Made by a program: the position numbers and the translations under genes
Part shown: one piece after another, positions 45,555 to 58,911 of the stretch
How the letters are laid out: every line of letters begins with the position of its first letter
Numbering within the stretch: the stretch's first letter is position 1
Notes under the pieces: generated by a model
Database searches by the model: none
What the model saw: only the letters and a program-made list of their open reading frames with translations
Told to the model about the DNA's origin: nothing
Source of the DNA: Secundilactobacillus silagincola
Lineage (GTDB): Bacteria; Bacillota; Bacilli; Lactobacillales; Lactobacillaceae
DNA length: 64,000 nt
Direction: 5' to 3'
Assembly (NCBI RefSeq): GCF_002583405.1
Contig: NZ_BCMJ01000005.1
Span: 1-64,000 of the forward strand

Positions 45555-48080
45555 CTATTCTATTGGAACTTCCTTCATAACGTAAGCTTCAATAACATCT
45601 CCGACTTTAATGTCGTTGTAGTTTTCGATGGTCAATCCTAATTCATGACCCTGCTTAACATCGTTAACGTCATCCTTAAAGCGCTTCAAGCTGCCTAACT
45701 TACCTTCGTAGACAACCACTGAATCACGAATCAAGCGGACATCGCTGTCACTTGAAATATGACCATCAGTAACCATCCCGCCGGCAATTGTCCCAACTTT
45801 AGATGCTTTGAAGATATCTCTGACTTCAACTTCACCGATGACTTCTTCTTTATAAGTTGGTTCAAGCTTACCCTTCATGGCGTGTTCGATTTCATCGATA
45901 GCGTTATAGATAACCCGGTGCAAACGAATATCCACGTTGTCTTGGTCAGCTTGTGACTTGGCTTGTGGTGTTGGCCGAACGTTAAACCCGATAATGATCG
46001 CGTTACTTGCTTCAGCCAAGGTAACATCACTTTCGTTGATTGCACCAACGGCGGTATGGATGATGTTAACACGGACACCTTCAACTTCAATCTTCTTGAG
46101 ACTGTTAGCCAATGCTTCAACGGAACCTTGAACGTCGGCTTTAATAATAACATCGACTTCCTTCATTTCCCCTTCTTTCATAGTATCAAAGAGGTTATCA
46201 AGGGTCACTGTGTTCTTAGTACGACGTTCTTCCATCAAGGCGTTCTTAGCCCGTTCTTCACCAGCTGCGCGGGCAGTCTTTTCGTCATCGAAGACAACGA
46301 AGCGATCCCCAGCTTCTGGCACGTCACTTAAACCAGTAATTTCAACTGGTGTTGATGGTAATGCCTTCTTGATTTCCTTACCGCGTTCGTTTTCCATTGT
46401 CCGAACCCGGCCAAAGGTATTACCAACCACGATTGGGTCACCAGTGTGCATGGTCCCTTGTTGAATCAGCAATGTTGCAACGGAACCCTTACCTTGATCC
46501 AACTTGGCTTCGATAACTGAACCAGCAGCGTTTTGCTGTGGGTTAGCTTTCAATTCCATGACTTCAGATTGTAACAGGATCATGTCCAGCAATTCATCAA
46601 TGTTCTTACCGAACTTAGCTGAAATCTGAACAAAGATCGTGTCGCCACCCCAGTCTTCAGGAATCAAACCGTATTCGGTCAGCTGTTCCATGACGTGGTT
46701 CGGGTTAGCACCCGGCTTATCGATCTTGTTAACCGCAACAATAATTGGTGTCTTTGCGGCTTGGGCATGGTGAATCGCTTCAATGGTTTGAGGCATTACA
46801 CCATCGTCGGCAGCAACCACTAAGACAGTGATATCGGTAATATCAGCACCACGAGCCCGCATTTCAGTGAAGGCCGCGTGTCCAGGGGTATCCAAGAAGG
46901 TAATGGTCTTACCTTTATGCTTCAATTGGTAAGCACCAATGGCTTGGGTAATCCCACCAGCTTCACCAGCCGTGATATGAGAATGACGTAAATGGTCCAG
47001 CAAGGTGGTCTTACCATGATCAACGTGACCCATGATAGTGACAACTGGTGGCCGAGTTTCAAGGTGATCCGTATTGTTGGATTCTTCTTCAAAGGTTTTA
47101 TCGATATCAGCAACATCGACTTCGACCTTTTCTTGAGCTTCAATCCCATAATCAGCAGCTAAAATCTCAATGGTATCCTTATCCAATGACTGGTTTTGGT
47201 TAGCCATGACGCCAAGCATGAATAACTTCTTGACGATTTCAGATGGTTCACGGTGAAGAATTTTACCCAGATCTTGAGCGTTCATGCCAACTTGGTAAAC
47301 CAAAGTTTCTGGTAATGCCTTGTTCTTACGTTCAGGTGCACCCTTTTGGTGATTGGTTTCCTTGATCCGCTGATTCTTCTTGCTGTACTTCTTAGTAAAG
47401 TTGTTACGGCGACGATTGTTATTCCGGTTGTTACGACTATTCCGGCTATTACTGTTACGGCCGTTACCGTTGTTTAAACTGCCGCCAAAGCGACCTGACC
47501 CACCGCGGTTGGCATTGTTGCTGTTACCGTTGCTTTGTGAGTGGTTGCTGCTTTGACTGCGGTTATTATTGTTCGACTGGGAACGGTTATTGTTATTAGA
47601 CTGTGAACGGTTGTTTGACTGTCCACGGTTAGCTGATTGACTGTGATTAGTCGATTGGCTACGGTTATTCGACTGCGTGTGGTTAGTCGATTGATTATGG
47701 TTCGTCGACTGACTGCGGTTACTGGTCGAATGATTTTGACCATTTGAATGGTTGCCGTTGTTCGACTGGCTACGAGTATGCGAACTTTGATTGTTTGATT
47801 GCCCGTTACTATGACTATTCTGGGTACTGCTCGTACTTTGATGATGGTCACGGTTTTGAGCGGGTTTTGCAGACTGAGCAGGCTTGGCCTGACTTGATTG
47901 ACTCTTATTGGTGGTCTTACCTTTGTTTGAGAAGGTTTCTCGCAATTGTCGTTCCTCGTTGCTTCCTAATGTTGACATATGATTTTTAACGTCGTAGCCC
48001 TTTTCTTGAGCCTTATCAAGAATGGCTTTACTTGATACGTTGAGTTCTTTAGCTAATTCGTAAATTCGCTTTTTGCCCAT
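45555..48080 (-). CDS. infB: translation initiation factor IF-2
   Basis: IF2 brings initiator tRNA to the ribosome. It has 841 residues. The first 55 form the IF2 N-terminal helix domain ([20 protein letters not shown]). A very Asn/Ser/Gln-rich linker with six-residue repeats follows (about 57-235), then a basic Arg/Asn stretch. The G domain has GHVDHGKT near 350-357, DTPGH and NKID, and the beta-barrel and C-terminal tRNA-binding domains complete it. AAAGGAGAG precedes the ATG. The linker is unusual in composition; the rest is standard. Confidence 0.98.
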   Translation of the reverse strand: MGKKRIYELAKELNVSSKAILDKAQEKGYDVKNHMSTLGSNEERQLRETFSNKGKTTNKSQSSQAKPAQSAKPAQNRDHHQSTSSTQNSHSNGQSNNQSSHTRSQSNNGNHSNGQNHSTSNRSQSTNHNQSTNHTQSNNRSQSTNHSQSANRGQSNNRSQSNNNNRSQSNNNNRSQSSNHSQSNGNSNNANRGGSGRFGGSLNNGNGRNSNSRNSRNNRNNNRRRNNFTKKYSKKNQRIKETNHQKGAPERKNKALPETLVYQVGMNAQDLGKILHREPSEIVKKLFMLGVMANQNQSLDKDTIEILAADYGIEAQEKVEVDVADIDKTFEEESNNTDHLETRPPVVTIMGHVDHGKTTLLDHLRHSHITAGEAGGITQAIGAYQLKHKGKTITFLDTPGHAAFTEMRARGADITDITVLVVAADDGVMPQTIEAIHHAQAAKTPIIVAVNKIDKPGANPNHVMEQLTEYGLIPEDWGGDTIFVQISAKFGKNIDELLDMILLQSEVMELKANPQQNAAGSVIEAKLDQGKGSVATLLIQQGTMHTGDPIVVGNTFGRVRTMENERGKEIKKALPSTPVEITGLSDVPEAGDRFVVFDDEKTARAAGEERAKNALMEERRTKNTVTLDNLFDTMKEGEMKEVDVIIKADVQGSVEALANSLKKIEVEGVRVNIIHTAVGAINESDVTLAEASNAIIIGFNVRPTPQAKSQADQDNVDIRLHRVIYNAIDEIEHAMKGKLEPTYKEEVIGEVEVRDIFKASKVGTIAGGMVTDGHISSDSDVRLIRDSVVVYEGKLGSLKRFKDDVNDVKQGHELGLTIENYNDIKVGDVIEAYVMKEVPIE

Positions 48081-48084
48081 ATCT

Positions 48085-48399
48085 TCACTCTCCTTTGGTA
48101 TTAACTAGTTCATTAAGCTTCCTAGCAAATCCAGGATCTTTAACGCCGTAAGCTGAACGGTTCATGCCCGTCGCTTGGCTTAGTTGTTCCTTTGTAAACG
48201 CGGTAATTAAGTCAACGTGGTAAAACGCGGCTTTATCACTTAACTTTTTCATGCTGCTGGGACCAGCATCACTGGCTAAAATCACCACTGAAATGCTCTG
48301 GTTCCTAATCGCTTTCAAAACAAATCCTTCGCCAGTCACTAATTGATTAGCCCGACGAACGAGTCCTAAAAGCTGTAAAAATGAGTTAGGCTTTTCCAT
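48085..48399 (-). CDS. ylxQ: L7Ae/L30e-family RNA-binding protein YlxQ
   Basis: A 104-residue member of the L7Ae/L30e/S12e/Gadd45 family, which binds kink-turn RNA; YlxQ itself is poorly characterised. [19 protein letters not shown] and [20 protein letters not shown] match. I start at the ATG at 48399, which overlaps ylxR by 14 bases. The longer frame upstream lies wholly in ylxR. The infB start follows after four bases. Confidence 0.92.
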   Translation of the reverse strand: MEKPNSFLQLLGLVRRANQLVTGEGFVLKAIRNQSISVVILASDAGPSSMKKLSDKAAFYHVDLITAFTKEQLSQATGMNRSAYGVKDPGFARKLNELVNTKGE

Positions 48400-48688
48400 T
48401 TTCAAATAATTCACGACGAGCTTGTTGATGGTCCACGTAAGCCACCAAGTCGTCGTAAAATTGAGAATCGACCTTTGTTTCAAAGACCTTATCAAAAGTG
48501 CGTTCTTTTTGAGCTCGCTTAGCAATCTCAACGTTCAATGAAATATAAGCCCCACGGCCTGATTTCTTTCCCGTTGGATCAACGGACACGTTGTTATCCT
48601 TATCGCGAACGATACGGACCAAGTCTTTTTTCGGCGCCATTTCACCGGTCACAATGTCTTTTCTCATTGGTACCTTGCGTTTCTTCAT
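48386..48688 (-). CDS. ylxR: YlxR family RNA-binding protein (RnpM)
   Basis: A 100-residue YlxR protein, basic and small. The family has been linked to RNase P modulation in Firmicutes. RKDIVTGEMAPKKDLVRIVR and the GRGAYIS motif are characteristic (usually with Cys in the first segment; here the CxxC-like position is not evident). It lies between nusA and ylxQ, overlapping the latter. Confidence 0.92.
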   Translation of the reverse strand: MKKRKVPMRKDIVTGEMAPKKDLVRIVRDKDNNVSVDPTGKKSGRGAYISLNVEIAKRAQKERTFDKVFETKVDSQFYDDLVAYVDHQQARRELFENGKA

Positions 48689-48701
48689 GTACGCTTACCT
48701 C

Positions 48702-49928
48702 CTAGTCTTCAGTACCGTCATCCTCAGAAGTTTCTGGGGTCTCTTCAGGTTCTGAATCGGTGGCTGAATCAACCACATCATCCGTGGTTTGATCAACCGT
48801 TTCTTCAGCTGCTTCATCACTTGGCGCTTCCACCTGTGACTCTTCACTGTCAGTACTATCGGCATCAGAACTATCAGTCTTGCCAAAAATTGACTCAGCT
48901 TCGGTTTCGGACTTGATATCGATCTTATAACCCGTCAACTTAGCTGCCAACCGAGCGTTTTGACCCCGTTTACCAATTGCCAATGATAATTGATAATCAG
49001 GCACGATAACGGTACATGCCCGTTCGTTGTTTTCGTCAAAAATGACGTCGATTACTTCGGCTGGATTCAAAGCGTTAGCAATGAACTTAGCTTCGTCATC
49101 CGTCCATTCAACGATATCCATGTTTTCGCCATCAAGTTCTGACACGATGGCTTGAACCCGCTGACCACGAGGACCAACAGAAGTCCCAACCGGGTCAACA
49201 TCCGGATTATTTGAACGAACAGCCACTTTAGCGCGGTCACCCGCTTCACGGGCAATCGACATGATCTCAACGGTACCATCGTAGATTTCCGGAATTTCTT
49301 CTTCAAATAACCGTTTCAGCAAGCCCGAATCAGTCCGGCTAACGAACACTTGGGGACCCTTAGCGGCGTTTTCAACTCTGGTGACGTACACCTTGATGCG
49401 ATCGTGCATCCGGTAAGTTTCGTTAGGCATCTGATCCTGACGACTCATAACGGCTTCCACGTTCCCTAGGTTAACATAAACAAATCGGTTATCTTGGCGT
49501 TCAACCTCACCAGTGATAATCTCGTTTTCGTATTGGCTGTATTGATCAAAAATTAATGACCGTTCAGCTTCACGAACTCGTTGCATGATAACCTGCTTAG
49601 CCGTTTGCGCTGCAATACGGCCGAAGTTTTTAGGGGTGACTTCAAATTTAATATCGTCGCCTAATTCATACCCTCGACTGACCTGCAAAGCATCGTCTAG
49701 GCTAACTTCCAAACGGGAATCATAAACTTGATCAACGACTTTCTTAACTGCATAAACGTGAACGTCGCCCTTTTTTTGGTCAAAATCCACTTCAACGTTT
49801 TGTGCTTGGCCGTAGTTCCGCTTATAAGCAGAAGTTAATGCAGCTTCAAGCGCATCGATCACAATTTCTTTTTTGATACCCTTCTCTTTTTCCAGTGTAT
49901 CAAGGGCACCTACTAATTCTTTACTCAT
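48702..49928 (-). CDS. nusA: transcription termination/antitermination protein NusA
   Basis: NusA binds RNA polymerase and affects pausing and termination. The N-terminal domain (1-130) is followed by S1 (about 135-200; GEVERQDNRFVYVNLG) and two KH domains (VGTSVGPRGQRVQAI and LAIGKRGQNARLAAKLTG). A long acidic Asp/Glu/Ser/Thr-rich tail makes up the last 60 residues. At 408 residues it is longer than Bacillus NusA because of that tail. AGGAGAC precedes the ATG. Confidence 0.97.
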   Translation of the reverse strand: MSKELVGALDTLEKEKGIKKEIVIDALEAALTSAYKRNYGQAQNVEVDFDQKKGDVHVYAVKKVVDQVYDSRLEVSLDDALQVSRGYELGDDIKFEVTPKNFGRIAAQTAKQVIMQRVREAERSLIFDQYSQYENEIITGEVERQDNRFVYVNLGNVEAVMSRQDQMPNETYRMHDRIKVYVTRVENAAKGPQVFVSRTDSGLLKRLFEEEIPEIYDGTVEIMSIAREAGDRAKVAVRSNNPDVDPVGTSVGPRGQRVQAIVSELDGENMDIVEWTDDEAKFIANALNPAEVIDVIFDENNERACTVIVPDYQLSLAIGKRGQNARLAAKLTGYKIDIKSETEAESIFGKTDSSDADSTDSEESQVEAPSDEAAEETVDQTTDDVVDSATDSEPEETPETSEDDGTED

Positions 49929-49950
49929 TACGTATAGTCTCCTTTAGCTG

Positions 49951-50424
49951 TTAAAACTTAATTGCTAATCGTGCTTTGGCAACGTTTTTTCTTGGAATGA
50001 CCAAATCTTTCATACGACCCTTTAGATTAACCTTTAAGCCTAATTCATCATCATTAACAGAAGTCAATGTTCCTTCGTATGCTTTTTCCCCGTTCACTTT
50101 TTGATAGAACGAAAGGTGAACGTAGTGACCAACCGCCCGTTCATAGTCAGCTTCTTTTTTCAGCGGCCGTTCAGCACCCGGTGAGGATACCTCCAAGAAA
50201 TACGCTTGGGGAATTGGATCGGGATCGATATTATCCAGTTTTTCGCTTAACTCATCACTTACTAATGCGCATTCATCAATCGTAATGCCACCAGGTTTGT
50301 CGATGTAAAGCCGTAAATACCAACTTTTACCCTCGCGAACAAACTCAACGTCCACCAGTTCAAAATGATGGGCATCCACAATCGGTTTCGCTAGAGCTGA
50401 AACAATGTCTACGACGTTATCCAA
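49951..50424 (-). CDS. rimP: ribosome maturation factor RimP
   Basis: RimP acts in 30S maturation. With a TTG start at 50424 (GGAGG eight bases upstream) the protein has 157 residues, the usual size. It shows [43 protein letters not shown] and [13 protein letters not shown] longer frame would begin inside a leader hairpin and is rejected. It is the first gene of the nusA-infB operon. Confidence 0.95.
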   Translation of the reverse strand: MDNVVDIVSALAKPIVDAHHFELVDVEFVREGKSWYLRLYIDKPGGITIDECALVSDELSEKLDNIDPDPIPQAYFLEVSSPGAERPLKKEADYERAVGHYVHLSFYQKVNGEKAYEGTLTSVNDDELGLKVNLKGRMKDLVIPRKNVAKARLAIKF

Positions 50425-50453
50425 TCTTTTACCTCCAATACCATTTTTCCAAT

Positions 50454-50480
50454 AAAAAGAGCGAGCATCGCTGCTCACTC
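50454..50480 (-). terminator. leader terminator-like hairpin upstream of rimP-nusA
   Basis: GAGTGAGC/GCTCGCTC with a 6-base loop and TTTTTATT on the minus strand. It lies between the promoter (50505-50533) and the rimP start, so it is placed as an attenuator rather than an end-of-operon terminator. Confidence 0.75.
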
Positions 50481-50504
50481 CTTTCCGAAATATCTACAAC
50501 TCAT

Positions 50505-50533
50505 ATAATATCACAAAGCCACAGCAATAGCAA
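50505..50533 (-). promoter_or_regulatory. promoter of the rimP-nusA-infB operon
   Basis: TTGCTA (50528-50533), a 17-base spacer and TATTAT (50505-50510) on the minus strand, in the polC-rimP gap. Confidence 0.7.
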
Positions 50534-50573
50534 ACTGAAAGCGCGCTGCTATGCTAACTCTGCCTTGTTTGGC

Positions 50574-53500
50574 TTACATCATATCAAAGAGACTTAACTG
50601 GTTCTCATCTGGCAAGCCATCAAGAACACCGTTATCCGTCATGAATTCAATCAGCGTTTTAGAAACTTTACCACGTTTAGCCAAATCTTCCTTTGAAAGA
50701 AACGGCTTATCTTCGCGGGCGGCAACAATTTGCTTAGCCACGTTCAGGCCAAGTCCTGGGGCAGCATCAAATGGTGCAATCAAGGTATCACCATCAATCA
50801 ACCACTCACTGGCAGCCGACTTGTCGATATCGATCATCTTAAATTTAAACCCACGTTCCAGCATTTCATTGGCAAGTTCCAAAACCGTTAACAAGTTTTT
50901 ATCCTTGGCTGAAGCATCCATACCCTCATCGTTAATTTCCTTCATTTTGGCTTTAACCGAATCCTTACCACGGGACATCGCAACAACATCAAAGTCGTCA
51001 GCCCGTACTGAGAAATATGAGGAATAGTAAACCAATGGGAAATATACCTTGAAGTAAGCCACCCGTAAGGCCATCAAATCGTAAGCAGCCGCGTGGGCAC
51101 GGGGGAACATGTACTTAATTTTCAGACACGAATCAATGTACCAGTCCGGTACCTCGGCTTCCTTCATCTTGTCTTGCCATTCATCAGGAATCCCACGACC
51201 CTTACGAACGTGTTCCATGATTTGAAAGGCAATTTCAGAATCCATCCCCCAGTTGATCAAGTCGGTCATGATGTTATCACGACAACCGATAACGTTAGAA
51301 ATGGTTGCAGTGCCGTTTTTAATTAACTCTTCAGCATTGCCCAACCACACGTCTGTCCCATGAGACAGTCCAGAAATTTGCAGCAATTCCGAGTAATTCT
51401 TAGGATGAGTTTCCTCAAGCATACCGCGAACAAATCGGGTACCAAATTCCGGCACACCCAGTGTCCCCGTTTTGGATTGAATTTGTTCCGGCGTCACATG
51501 CAAAGACTCAGTCCCAGAAAACAGCGCCATAACGCCAGGATCATCCATTGGAATGGTTTTTGGATCAATACCACTTAAATCTTGCAACATCCGAATCATG
51601 GTTGGATCATCATGACCCAGAATATCGATCTTTAAAATATTGTCATGGATCGAATGGAAATCAAAGTGGGTGGTTTGCCAGGCGGCGTTTTGATCGTCAG
51701 CTGGGTATTGAATCGGCGTGAAATCGTAAATGTCCATGTAATCGGGCACAACGATGATTCCGGCCGGATGTTGGCCAGTGGTTCGTTTAACACCAGTAGC
51801 GCCCTTAGCTAACCGATCGATTTCAGCGTTTCGGAAATGTTCCTCTTTATCACGCTCGTAAGCTTTGACATAACCATAAGCCGTTTTATCAGCCACGGTG
51901 CCAATCGTCCCAGCACGGTAAACGTTCTTTTCACCAAACAAGACCTTGGTGTAGTTATGGGCAATCGGTTGATAGTCACCCGAGAAGTTCAAATCAATAT
52001 CAGGGACTTTATTCCCAGTAAACCCTAAGAAAGTTTCGAAGGGAATGTTGTGGCCGTCGCCAATCATCAAAGTCCCACATTTTGGACAGTTCTTTTCCGG
52101 TAAATCAAAGCCGGAACTGTATTCACCCTTCGTATAGAATTTTGAATACTGGCAGTTGGGGCAACGATAATGCGGTGGCAGCGGATTAACTTCAGTGATT
52201 CCCGTCATGGTAGCCACTAAACTAGAACCAACGGACCCACGGGAACCAACTAAGTAACCATCCTTGTTACTCTTAGCTACCAGTCGCTGGGCAATCAGGT
52301 AAATCACCGAGAACCCGTTACCAATAATACTTTTCAGCTCACGATCAAGTCGGTGCTGAACTAATTCTGGTAGTGGATCACCATACCACTCATGGGCGGT
52401 ATTCATGGTCCGCTCGCGGATTTCATCTTCAGCGCCTTCCATCCGTGGTGTGTACAGCTTATCCTTCAAGGGATGAACATCATCAATTTCATCAGCGATA
52501 GCATTGGTGTTTGTCACCACGATTTCCTTAGCCTTGTCTTCACCTAAGAAGCTGTAATCGTCTAATAATTCATCGGTTGTACGAAAATGAACATCTGGTA
52601 ATTCTTGCCGGTTTAAAGGATTAGCTCCCCCCTGCGAATTAATCAAAATTTTCCGGTAAATGGCATCCTCTGGGTTCAAATAGTGCGCATCACCGGTAAC
52701 CGCAACGGGTTTATCTAATTCTTCACCTAATTTAACCATATTAGTCAAAATTTCTTCTAGGTTCTTCCGGTTTTGAATCAAACCTGAATCGATCAGCGGT
52801 TTATACGCTGCTAACGGCTGAACTTCCAAATAATCGTAAAACTTAGCTTTATTTCGCGCTTCCGCATATCCTTTTTGCATCATCGCGGTAAACACTTCGC
52901 CGGAATCACATGCGGAACCAATCAGTAAACCGTCTCGTAAAGCCTCAATTTGACTTCTTGGCATCCGCGGCACCCGGTAGAAATAGTCCACGTTAGACTT
53001 CGAAACCAATTTGAATAAATTCTTCAATCCATCTTGGGTTTTAGCCAAAATGATGGCGTGTGACGGCCGGGCATGCTTATACGCATCGTTTTCACTCATA
53101 TGGTCGTTCAATTGGTCATGATACTGAATATTGTAGCGGTCTTCAGCATCCTTCAAAAAGAGGTAGTTCAGGTGCCCAGTTGATTCCGCATCGTAAATCG
53201 CCCGGTGATGATGTTCCAAAGAAACGTGGAATTTTTTAGCCAGGGTATTTAACCGGTAACCCTTCAAAGTCGGGTACAGGAATCTCGCCAAAGTCAACGT
53301 ATCAATGATTGGATTGGTCACTTCAGGCATGTCGTAACGCTGATAACCGGCGTTCATAAACCCGATATCGAAAGTCACGTTATGACCGACAATAATCGCG
53401 TCACCGTAAAATTCTCTAAATAACGTAAAAACTTCTTTTTCTGACTTGGAACCGTGAACCATGTCATCCGTGATACTAGTCAAATTAGTGGTTTGGTCTG

Positions 53501-54902
53501 ACAAATGAAAACCCGGATCAATAAACTCTTCAAACTGATCGATGACTTCTTTTCCCTGCATCTTAACGGCTGACAGTTCAATTACCCGGTCATAGATTGC
53601 AGAAAGTCCGGTCGTTTCAACGTCAAAAATGACGTAAGTCGCGCCTTCAAGGGCTCGGTGCTCACTGTTATAACCAATTGGCACGCCATCATCAACGAGG
53701 TTCGCTTCCACGCCATAAATCATCTTAATGTCGTTTGCAGAAGCTGTACGGTAAGCTTCAGGAAAGCCCTGGACCCCCGCATGATCGGTAATGGCAATGG
53801 CCTTGTGTCCCCATTTTTTGGCTTGTTTGATATAGTCAGAAATTGAGTTAGTGGCGTCCATGGTACTCATGTTGGTGTGCAGGTGCAATTCCACCCGCTT
53901 CTCACCTTCAGGCGCCTTGTCTTGCCGACTGGGAACAGTTACCTGATTGATATCATACGCATTTAACACTAAATCGCGCATAAAATTATCTTCTTGGACA
54001 CTGCCACGGACCCTGATCCAGTCGCCTTCGTTCAAGCCTTCAAACTGGGCTTCATCGCTTTCGTCACGAGAAAATTTCTTGACTGCGATGGAAGAACTGT
54101 AATCCGTGATTTCAAGAATCATTAACTTACGGCCTGAACGCAAATCACGAATTTCCTTATTAAAGACGTAACCTTGAACGATCACTGATTTTTCTTCGTC
54201 TTCAATCGACGCCAACTGAACGGGTTCTTCATCCATCTTGATTTTTCGACCAATCACGGTAGGCCCACTGGCAGCGACAACGCCCTGTTTTTCACGCTTC
54301 TGGTTGGCCACTTTAATAGCGGCAACCGCCTTTTGAGCCAGCTCAGCATCTGACTGAGCCTTTTTTTGCTTAAACTCTTGAATTTTAGCTTGCGAAGCCG
54401 ATTCATCAATCATCGTGTGAATGGCGAACTTTGGAAAGCCCACTGCTTGGTAACCGTCCTCAATTGGGCCTAAAGCTTGCCCCACTAAGAAATTCTTTAC
54501 GACTTCGTTTTCCGCCATAAAAATAACACGGTCGTCTTCAACCTTTGGCACTTGATCGCGACAAAGCTCTTGGATTAATGGTGAAGTCACACCACTATGC
54601 TGAACGACCCAATTCCAATAATCACCGATCAATCGATTATCAAGCCCGGTTTGATCAGTGTGAATCTCAAAATCAACTTTGGCAATGGACTGAAAAGCTT
54701 TCTCCAGCTGTCCCTGAAACGTAGTAAACGTCTCAAAGGGTAAAATCGCTGGTAACTTAAAATTAAAGTGCCACCGTTTTGACTTTTCGTGTACCGTCAA
54801 TTTCTCCAGTGCTGCTCCTTTAAAGAATGGCTGGCCCGCCAAATCTGATAATTGCAGTTGCTGTAATAGTTTTTGAAATAACGCCTGATGATCTAAGGCC
54901 AC
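50574..54902 (-). CDS. polC: DNA polymerase III alpha subunit, Gram-positive PolC type
   Basis: The replicative polymerase of low-GC Gram-positives, 1442 residues. In order: N-terminal domains, OB fold (about 225-320), the PHP domain ([11 protein letters not shown] near 340) interrupted by the proofreading exonuclease ([10 protein letters not shown] near 425), then the polymerase core with the zinc-binding [16 protein letters not shown] (about 935-960). The palm follows ([13 protein letters not shown]), and then the C-terminal domains. A beta-clamp binding peptide (QLSLFDMM) ends the chain. The GTG start follows a G-rich site. Confidence 0.98.
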   Translation of the reverse strand: MALDHQALFQKLLQQLQLSDLAGQPFFKGAALEKLTVHEKSKRWHFNFKLPAILPFETFTTFQGQLEKAFQSIAKVDFEIHTDQTGLDNRLIGDYWNWVVQHSGVTSPLIQELCRDQVPKVEDDRVIFMAENEVVKNFLVGQALGPIEDGYQAVGFPKFAIHTMIDESASQAKIQEFKQKKAQSDAELAQKAVAAIKVANQKREKQGVVAASGPTVIGRKIKMDEEPVQLASIEDEEKSVIVQGYVFNKEIRDLRSGRKLMILEITDYSSSIAVKKFSRDESDEAQFEGLNEGDWIRVRGSVQEDNFMRDLVLNAYDINQVTVPSRQDKAPEGEKRVELHLHTNMSTMDATNSISDYIKQAKKWGHKAIAITDHAGVQGFPEAYRTASANDIKMIYGVEANLVDDGVPIGYNSEHRALEGATYVIFDVETTGLSAIYDRVIELSAVKMQGKEVIDQFEEFIDPGFHLSDQTTNLTSITDDMVHGSKSEKEVFTLFREFYGDAIIVGHNVTFDIGFMNAGYQRYDMPEVTNPIIDTLTLARFLYPTLKGYRLNTLAKKFHVSLEHHHRAIYDAESTGHLNYLFLKDAEDRYNIQYHDQLNDHMSENDAYKHARPSHAIILAKTQDGLKNLFKLVSKSNVDYFYRVPRMPRSQIEALRDGLLIGSACDSGEVFTAMMQKGYAEARNKAKFYDYLEVQPLAAYKPLIDSGLIQNRKNLEEILTNMVKLGEELDKPVAVTGDAHYLNPEDAIYRKILINSQGGANPLNRQELPDVHFRTTDELLDDYSFLGEDKAKEIVVTNTNAIADEIDDVHPLKDKLYTPRMEGAEDEIRERTMNTAHEWYGDPLPELVQHRLDRELKSIIGNGFSVIYLIAQRLVAKSNKDGYLVGSRGSVGSSLVATMTGITEVNPLPPHYRCPNCQYSKFYTKGEYSSGFDLPEKNCPKCGTLMIGDGHNIPFETFLGFTGNKVPDIDLNFSGDYQPIAHNYTKVLFGEKNVYRAGTIGTVADKTAYGYVKAYERDKEEHFRNAEIDRLAKGATGVKRTTGQHPAGIIVVPDYMDIYDFTPIQYPADDQNAAWQTTHFDFHSIHDNILKIDILGHDDPTMIRMLQDLSGIDPKTIPMDDPGVMALFSGTESLHVTPEQIQSKTGTLGVPEFGTRFVRGMLEETHPKNYSELLQISGLSHGTDVWLGNAEELIKNGTATISNVIGCRDNIMTDLINWGMDSEIAFQIMEHVRKGRGIPDEWQDKMKEAEVPDWYIDSCLKIKYMFPRAHAAAYDLMALRVAYFKVYFPLVYYSSYFSVRADDFDVVAMSRGKDSVKAKMKEINDEGMDASAKDKNLLTVLELANEMLERGFKFKMIDIDKSAASEWLIDGDTLIAPFDAAPGLGLNVAKQIVAAREDKPFLSKEDLAKRGKVSKTLIEFMTDNGVLDGLPDENQLSLFDMM

Positions 54903-54953
54903 ACCAAACTGCCCCCTTCATTTTTTTGCTTAGTGCCACTATTTTAACGTAAA

Positions 54954-54999
54954 ACGGGCTCGAGACAAAACAAAAGTTGTTTTGTTTTCTCGAGCCCGT
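54954..54999. terminator. hairpin between proS and polC
   Basis: An 11-bp stem ACGGGCTCGAG/CTCGAGCCCGT extends through A/T-rich arms (ACAAAACAA/TTGTTTTGT) to a small loop and is followed by TTTTA on the minus strand. It may separate polC from the cdsA-rseP-proS unit. Confidence 0.7.
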
Positions 55000-55012
55000 C
55001 CCACACTAATGA

Positions 55013-56767
<1,755 letters not shown>

Positions 56768-56786
56768 TTAACCGATTTTATTTGAT

Positions 56787-58061
56787 TTATCTAATGAAAT
56801 AGCGTTCGATGTCATTCCACGTGACCAATAACATTAAAACAACTAAGAAAACCACACCTACTAAGGTAATAGCCGTTTCAACGTTCTCTGACAACGGTTT
56901 ACGTCGAATACCTTCAATCACATTAAGTAATATTTTACCACCATCAAGTGCTGGAATTGGCAATAAATTCACAATTCCCAAGTTCAGTGACAAGAAGGCC
57001 AGAAAACTGAGGACACCAAGAATTCCCTCAGAAGCTGCTGTGGATGTCGTCGCAAAGATTGCCACTGGCCCACCTAAATCATTCAGACTAAAATGACCGG
57101 AAACCATTGACCAAATTGCTGCTAACAAACGCGCCGTCATTTGCCATGTCTGAGTAAAGCCAGACACCAGCATGGCACCCATATCATGATTATGATACTG
57201 AGTAATACCTATGACACCAATGGTTTTGTTATTAGCCTTACTAGCAGCTGGCACCATCTTGACTGTCTTAGTCTGATTACCGCTCTTAACCTTAAACGTG
57301 GTTTGTTTATGCGCGCGGTCTTGAATCTGAGCTGCAATCTGATTCCAATCATTGACCTTTTTGCCGTTCACTTCTGTAATGTAATCGCCATTCTTGATAC
57401 CAGCCGAACGGGCAACCGTAACATCCGAAGTTGTGGGACTAACACGATTACTATTATTGGTGACACCACCAGCCACAAACGTCAGAATCGTATAAACGAT
57501 AATGGCTAAAATAAAGTTATTCATTGGGCCGGCAAAGTTTGTCATCAAACGATGGCCTAGACTAGCGGACTGAAATTGAACATCTCTCGGTGCAATCCTC
57601 ACTTCGGTACCATCGTTTTCGATAATGGTGGCATCATGAGCAACATAATAGCGCTTAACCTCACTCTCATCGCCATTTTCATAGCCTTCGATCCAAAGTT
57701 CATCCTCCAGATCAGTGGCAGTCACAGCCATGGGAATACCGTTAAACAACGTTGATTTTTTACTCGTATTGATCCGGGTCACCCGATCATTATCACCCAC
57801 ATACAGGCTCACAGGTGTCCCAGGTTTTAATTCGTCCTCATCATCTTCAGCCCCTGCCATCCGAACGTAACCACCAACTGGCAATAGCCGAATCGTGTAG
57901 GTCGTATCGGTGGTACGATAATTAAACAGTTTGGGACCCATTCCGATTGAAAATTCACGCACCAGGATTCCCGCCCGCTTGGCGAAGAAAAAGTGACCAA
58001 ATTCGTGAATAAAAACAATCAGACCAAACACGATGATGAAGGTAATAATGGTCGTAATCAC
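56787..58061 (-). CDS. rseP: RIP metalloprotease RseP (site-2 protease)
   Basis: An intramembrane zinc protease of 424 residues. It acts on anti-sigma factors, signal peptide remnants or pheromone precursors in Firmicutes. The active site HEFGH is at 19-23 in the first helix, and the second metal motif is PALDGGKI (about 370-377). A PDZ domain (about 200-285; GDYITEVNGKKV) lies between. About four helices. The GTG start has AAAGGA upstream. Confidence 0.96.
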   Translation of the reverse strand: MITTIITFIIVFGLIVFIHEFGHFFFAKRAGILVREFSIGMGPKLFNYRTTDTTYTIRLLPVGGYVRMAGAEDDEDELKPGTPVSLYVGDNDRVTRINTSKKSTLFNGIPMAVTATDLEDELWIEGYENGDESEVKRYYVAHDATIIENDGTEVRIAPRDVQFQSASLGHRLMTNFAGPMNNFILAIIVYTILTFVAGGVTNNSNRVSPTTSDVTVARSAGIKNGDYITEVNGKKVNDWNQIAAQIQDRAHKQTTFKVKSGNQTKTVKMVPAASKANNKTIGVIGITQYHNHDMGAMLVSGFTQTWQMTARLLAAIWSMVSGHFSLNDLGGPVAIFATTSTAASEGILGVLSFLAFLSLNLGIVNLLPIPALDGGKILLNVIEGIRRKPLSENVETAITLVGVVFLVVLMLLVTWNDIERYFIR

Positions 58062-58099
58062 AGACGTCGATCCTTTCGTAATAGACTAATGCAGTCAGT

Positions 58100-58888
58100 T
58101 TAGATAAAGCCTAATAGATGTAAGGCTGGTAATACCAATAAGAGACTGTCAAAACGGTCCAAGATACCACCGTGTCCAGGTAGAATACGGCCGGAATCTT
58201 TCACACCATAATAACGTTTAAGTGCTGATTCAACTAAATCACCAATTTGTCCGATAAGCGATAATACAATGGTCAACAGTACGGTCACTAGCCAACTATA
58301 ATCGCCTTGCGGATAGAAATAAACGTAAATAGCAACCACAATCGTAGCAACTAGGGTCCCACCGATTGAGCCTTCCCAAGTTTTGTTTGGACTGATGTGC
58401 GGTGCAAGCTTGTGACGGCCTAATTTTCGACCAATCATGTACGCACCACTATCCGTGATCCAAACTGTAAACAGCGCAAAGAAAATTGTCGTTAAGCTTG
58501 CCGCATCCGCCACAATAAAGTAGTGAAAGCCAACCCCAATGTAAATGGCACCGGTAGTCAGTACCGCAGCATCATCGAAAGAAAACCGGTTTTTCGAAAA
58601 AACAGTGTACATTAAAAGTAACACGACAACGCAGTAAACGACAAATTTTAAATCTAATTTTCCCGGCAGAATGTTATGCCAGAAATCCGGCAAAATGATC
58701 AGTAGCACAGTAATACCAGATAAGACGGCTTCCCAGGAAACCACCAATTTTTTCCGCATTACCAATATTTCAGAAAGTGCAATCAAGCCAAGGACGGAAG
58801 CCGCAACATCGACCCAGACACCCCCAGCAATAATAATTGGAATGAAGATAATTAAAGCAATTACCGCTGTAATAACCCTTTGTCTCAT
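58100..58888 (-). CDS. cdsA: phosphatidate cytidylyltransferase
   Basis: CdsA forms CDP-diacylglycerol, the precursor of acidic phospholipids. A 262-residue, eight-helix membrane protein. The C-terminal signature runs S-LKRYYGVKDSGRILPGHGGILDRFDS, and ISPNKTWEGSIGG precedes it. It is between uppS and rseP, as is standard. Confidence 0.96.
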   Translation of the reverse strand: MRQRVITAVIALIIFIPIIIAGGVWVDVAASVLGLIALSEILVMRKKLVVSWEAVLSGITVLLIILPDFWHNILPGKLDLKFVVYCVVVLLLMYTVFSKNRFSFDDAAVLTTGAIYIGVGFHYFIVADAASLTTIFFALFTVWITDSGAYMIGRKLGRHKLAPHISPNKTWEGSIGGTLVATIVVAIYVYFYPQGDYSWLVTVLLTIVLSLIGQIGDLVESALKRYYGVKDSGRILPGHGGILDRFDSLLLVLPALHLLGFI

Positions 58889-58911
58889 TTATAAACTCCT
58901 TTTCAACTCAC

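Noticed and set aside
47400-47900. CRISPR-like short tandem repeats
   Set aside because: The repeats are imperfect 18-base units in frame with the infB gene and encode Asn/Ser/Gln repeats. There are no spacers.
50425-50478. Extended N-terminus of RimP
   Set aside because: It would be translated from inside a terminator-like hairpin. The TTG at 50424 has GGAGG at the right distance.
50551-51027. 158-codon plus-strand ORF at the end of polC
   Set aside because: It is antisense to polC, which is clearly coding. There is no ribosome site and no family resemblance.
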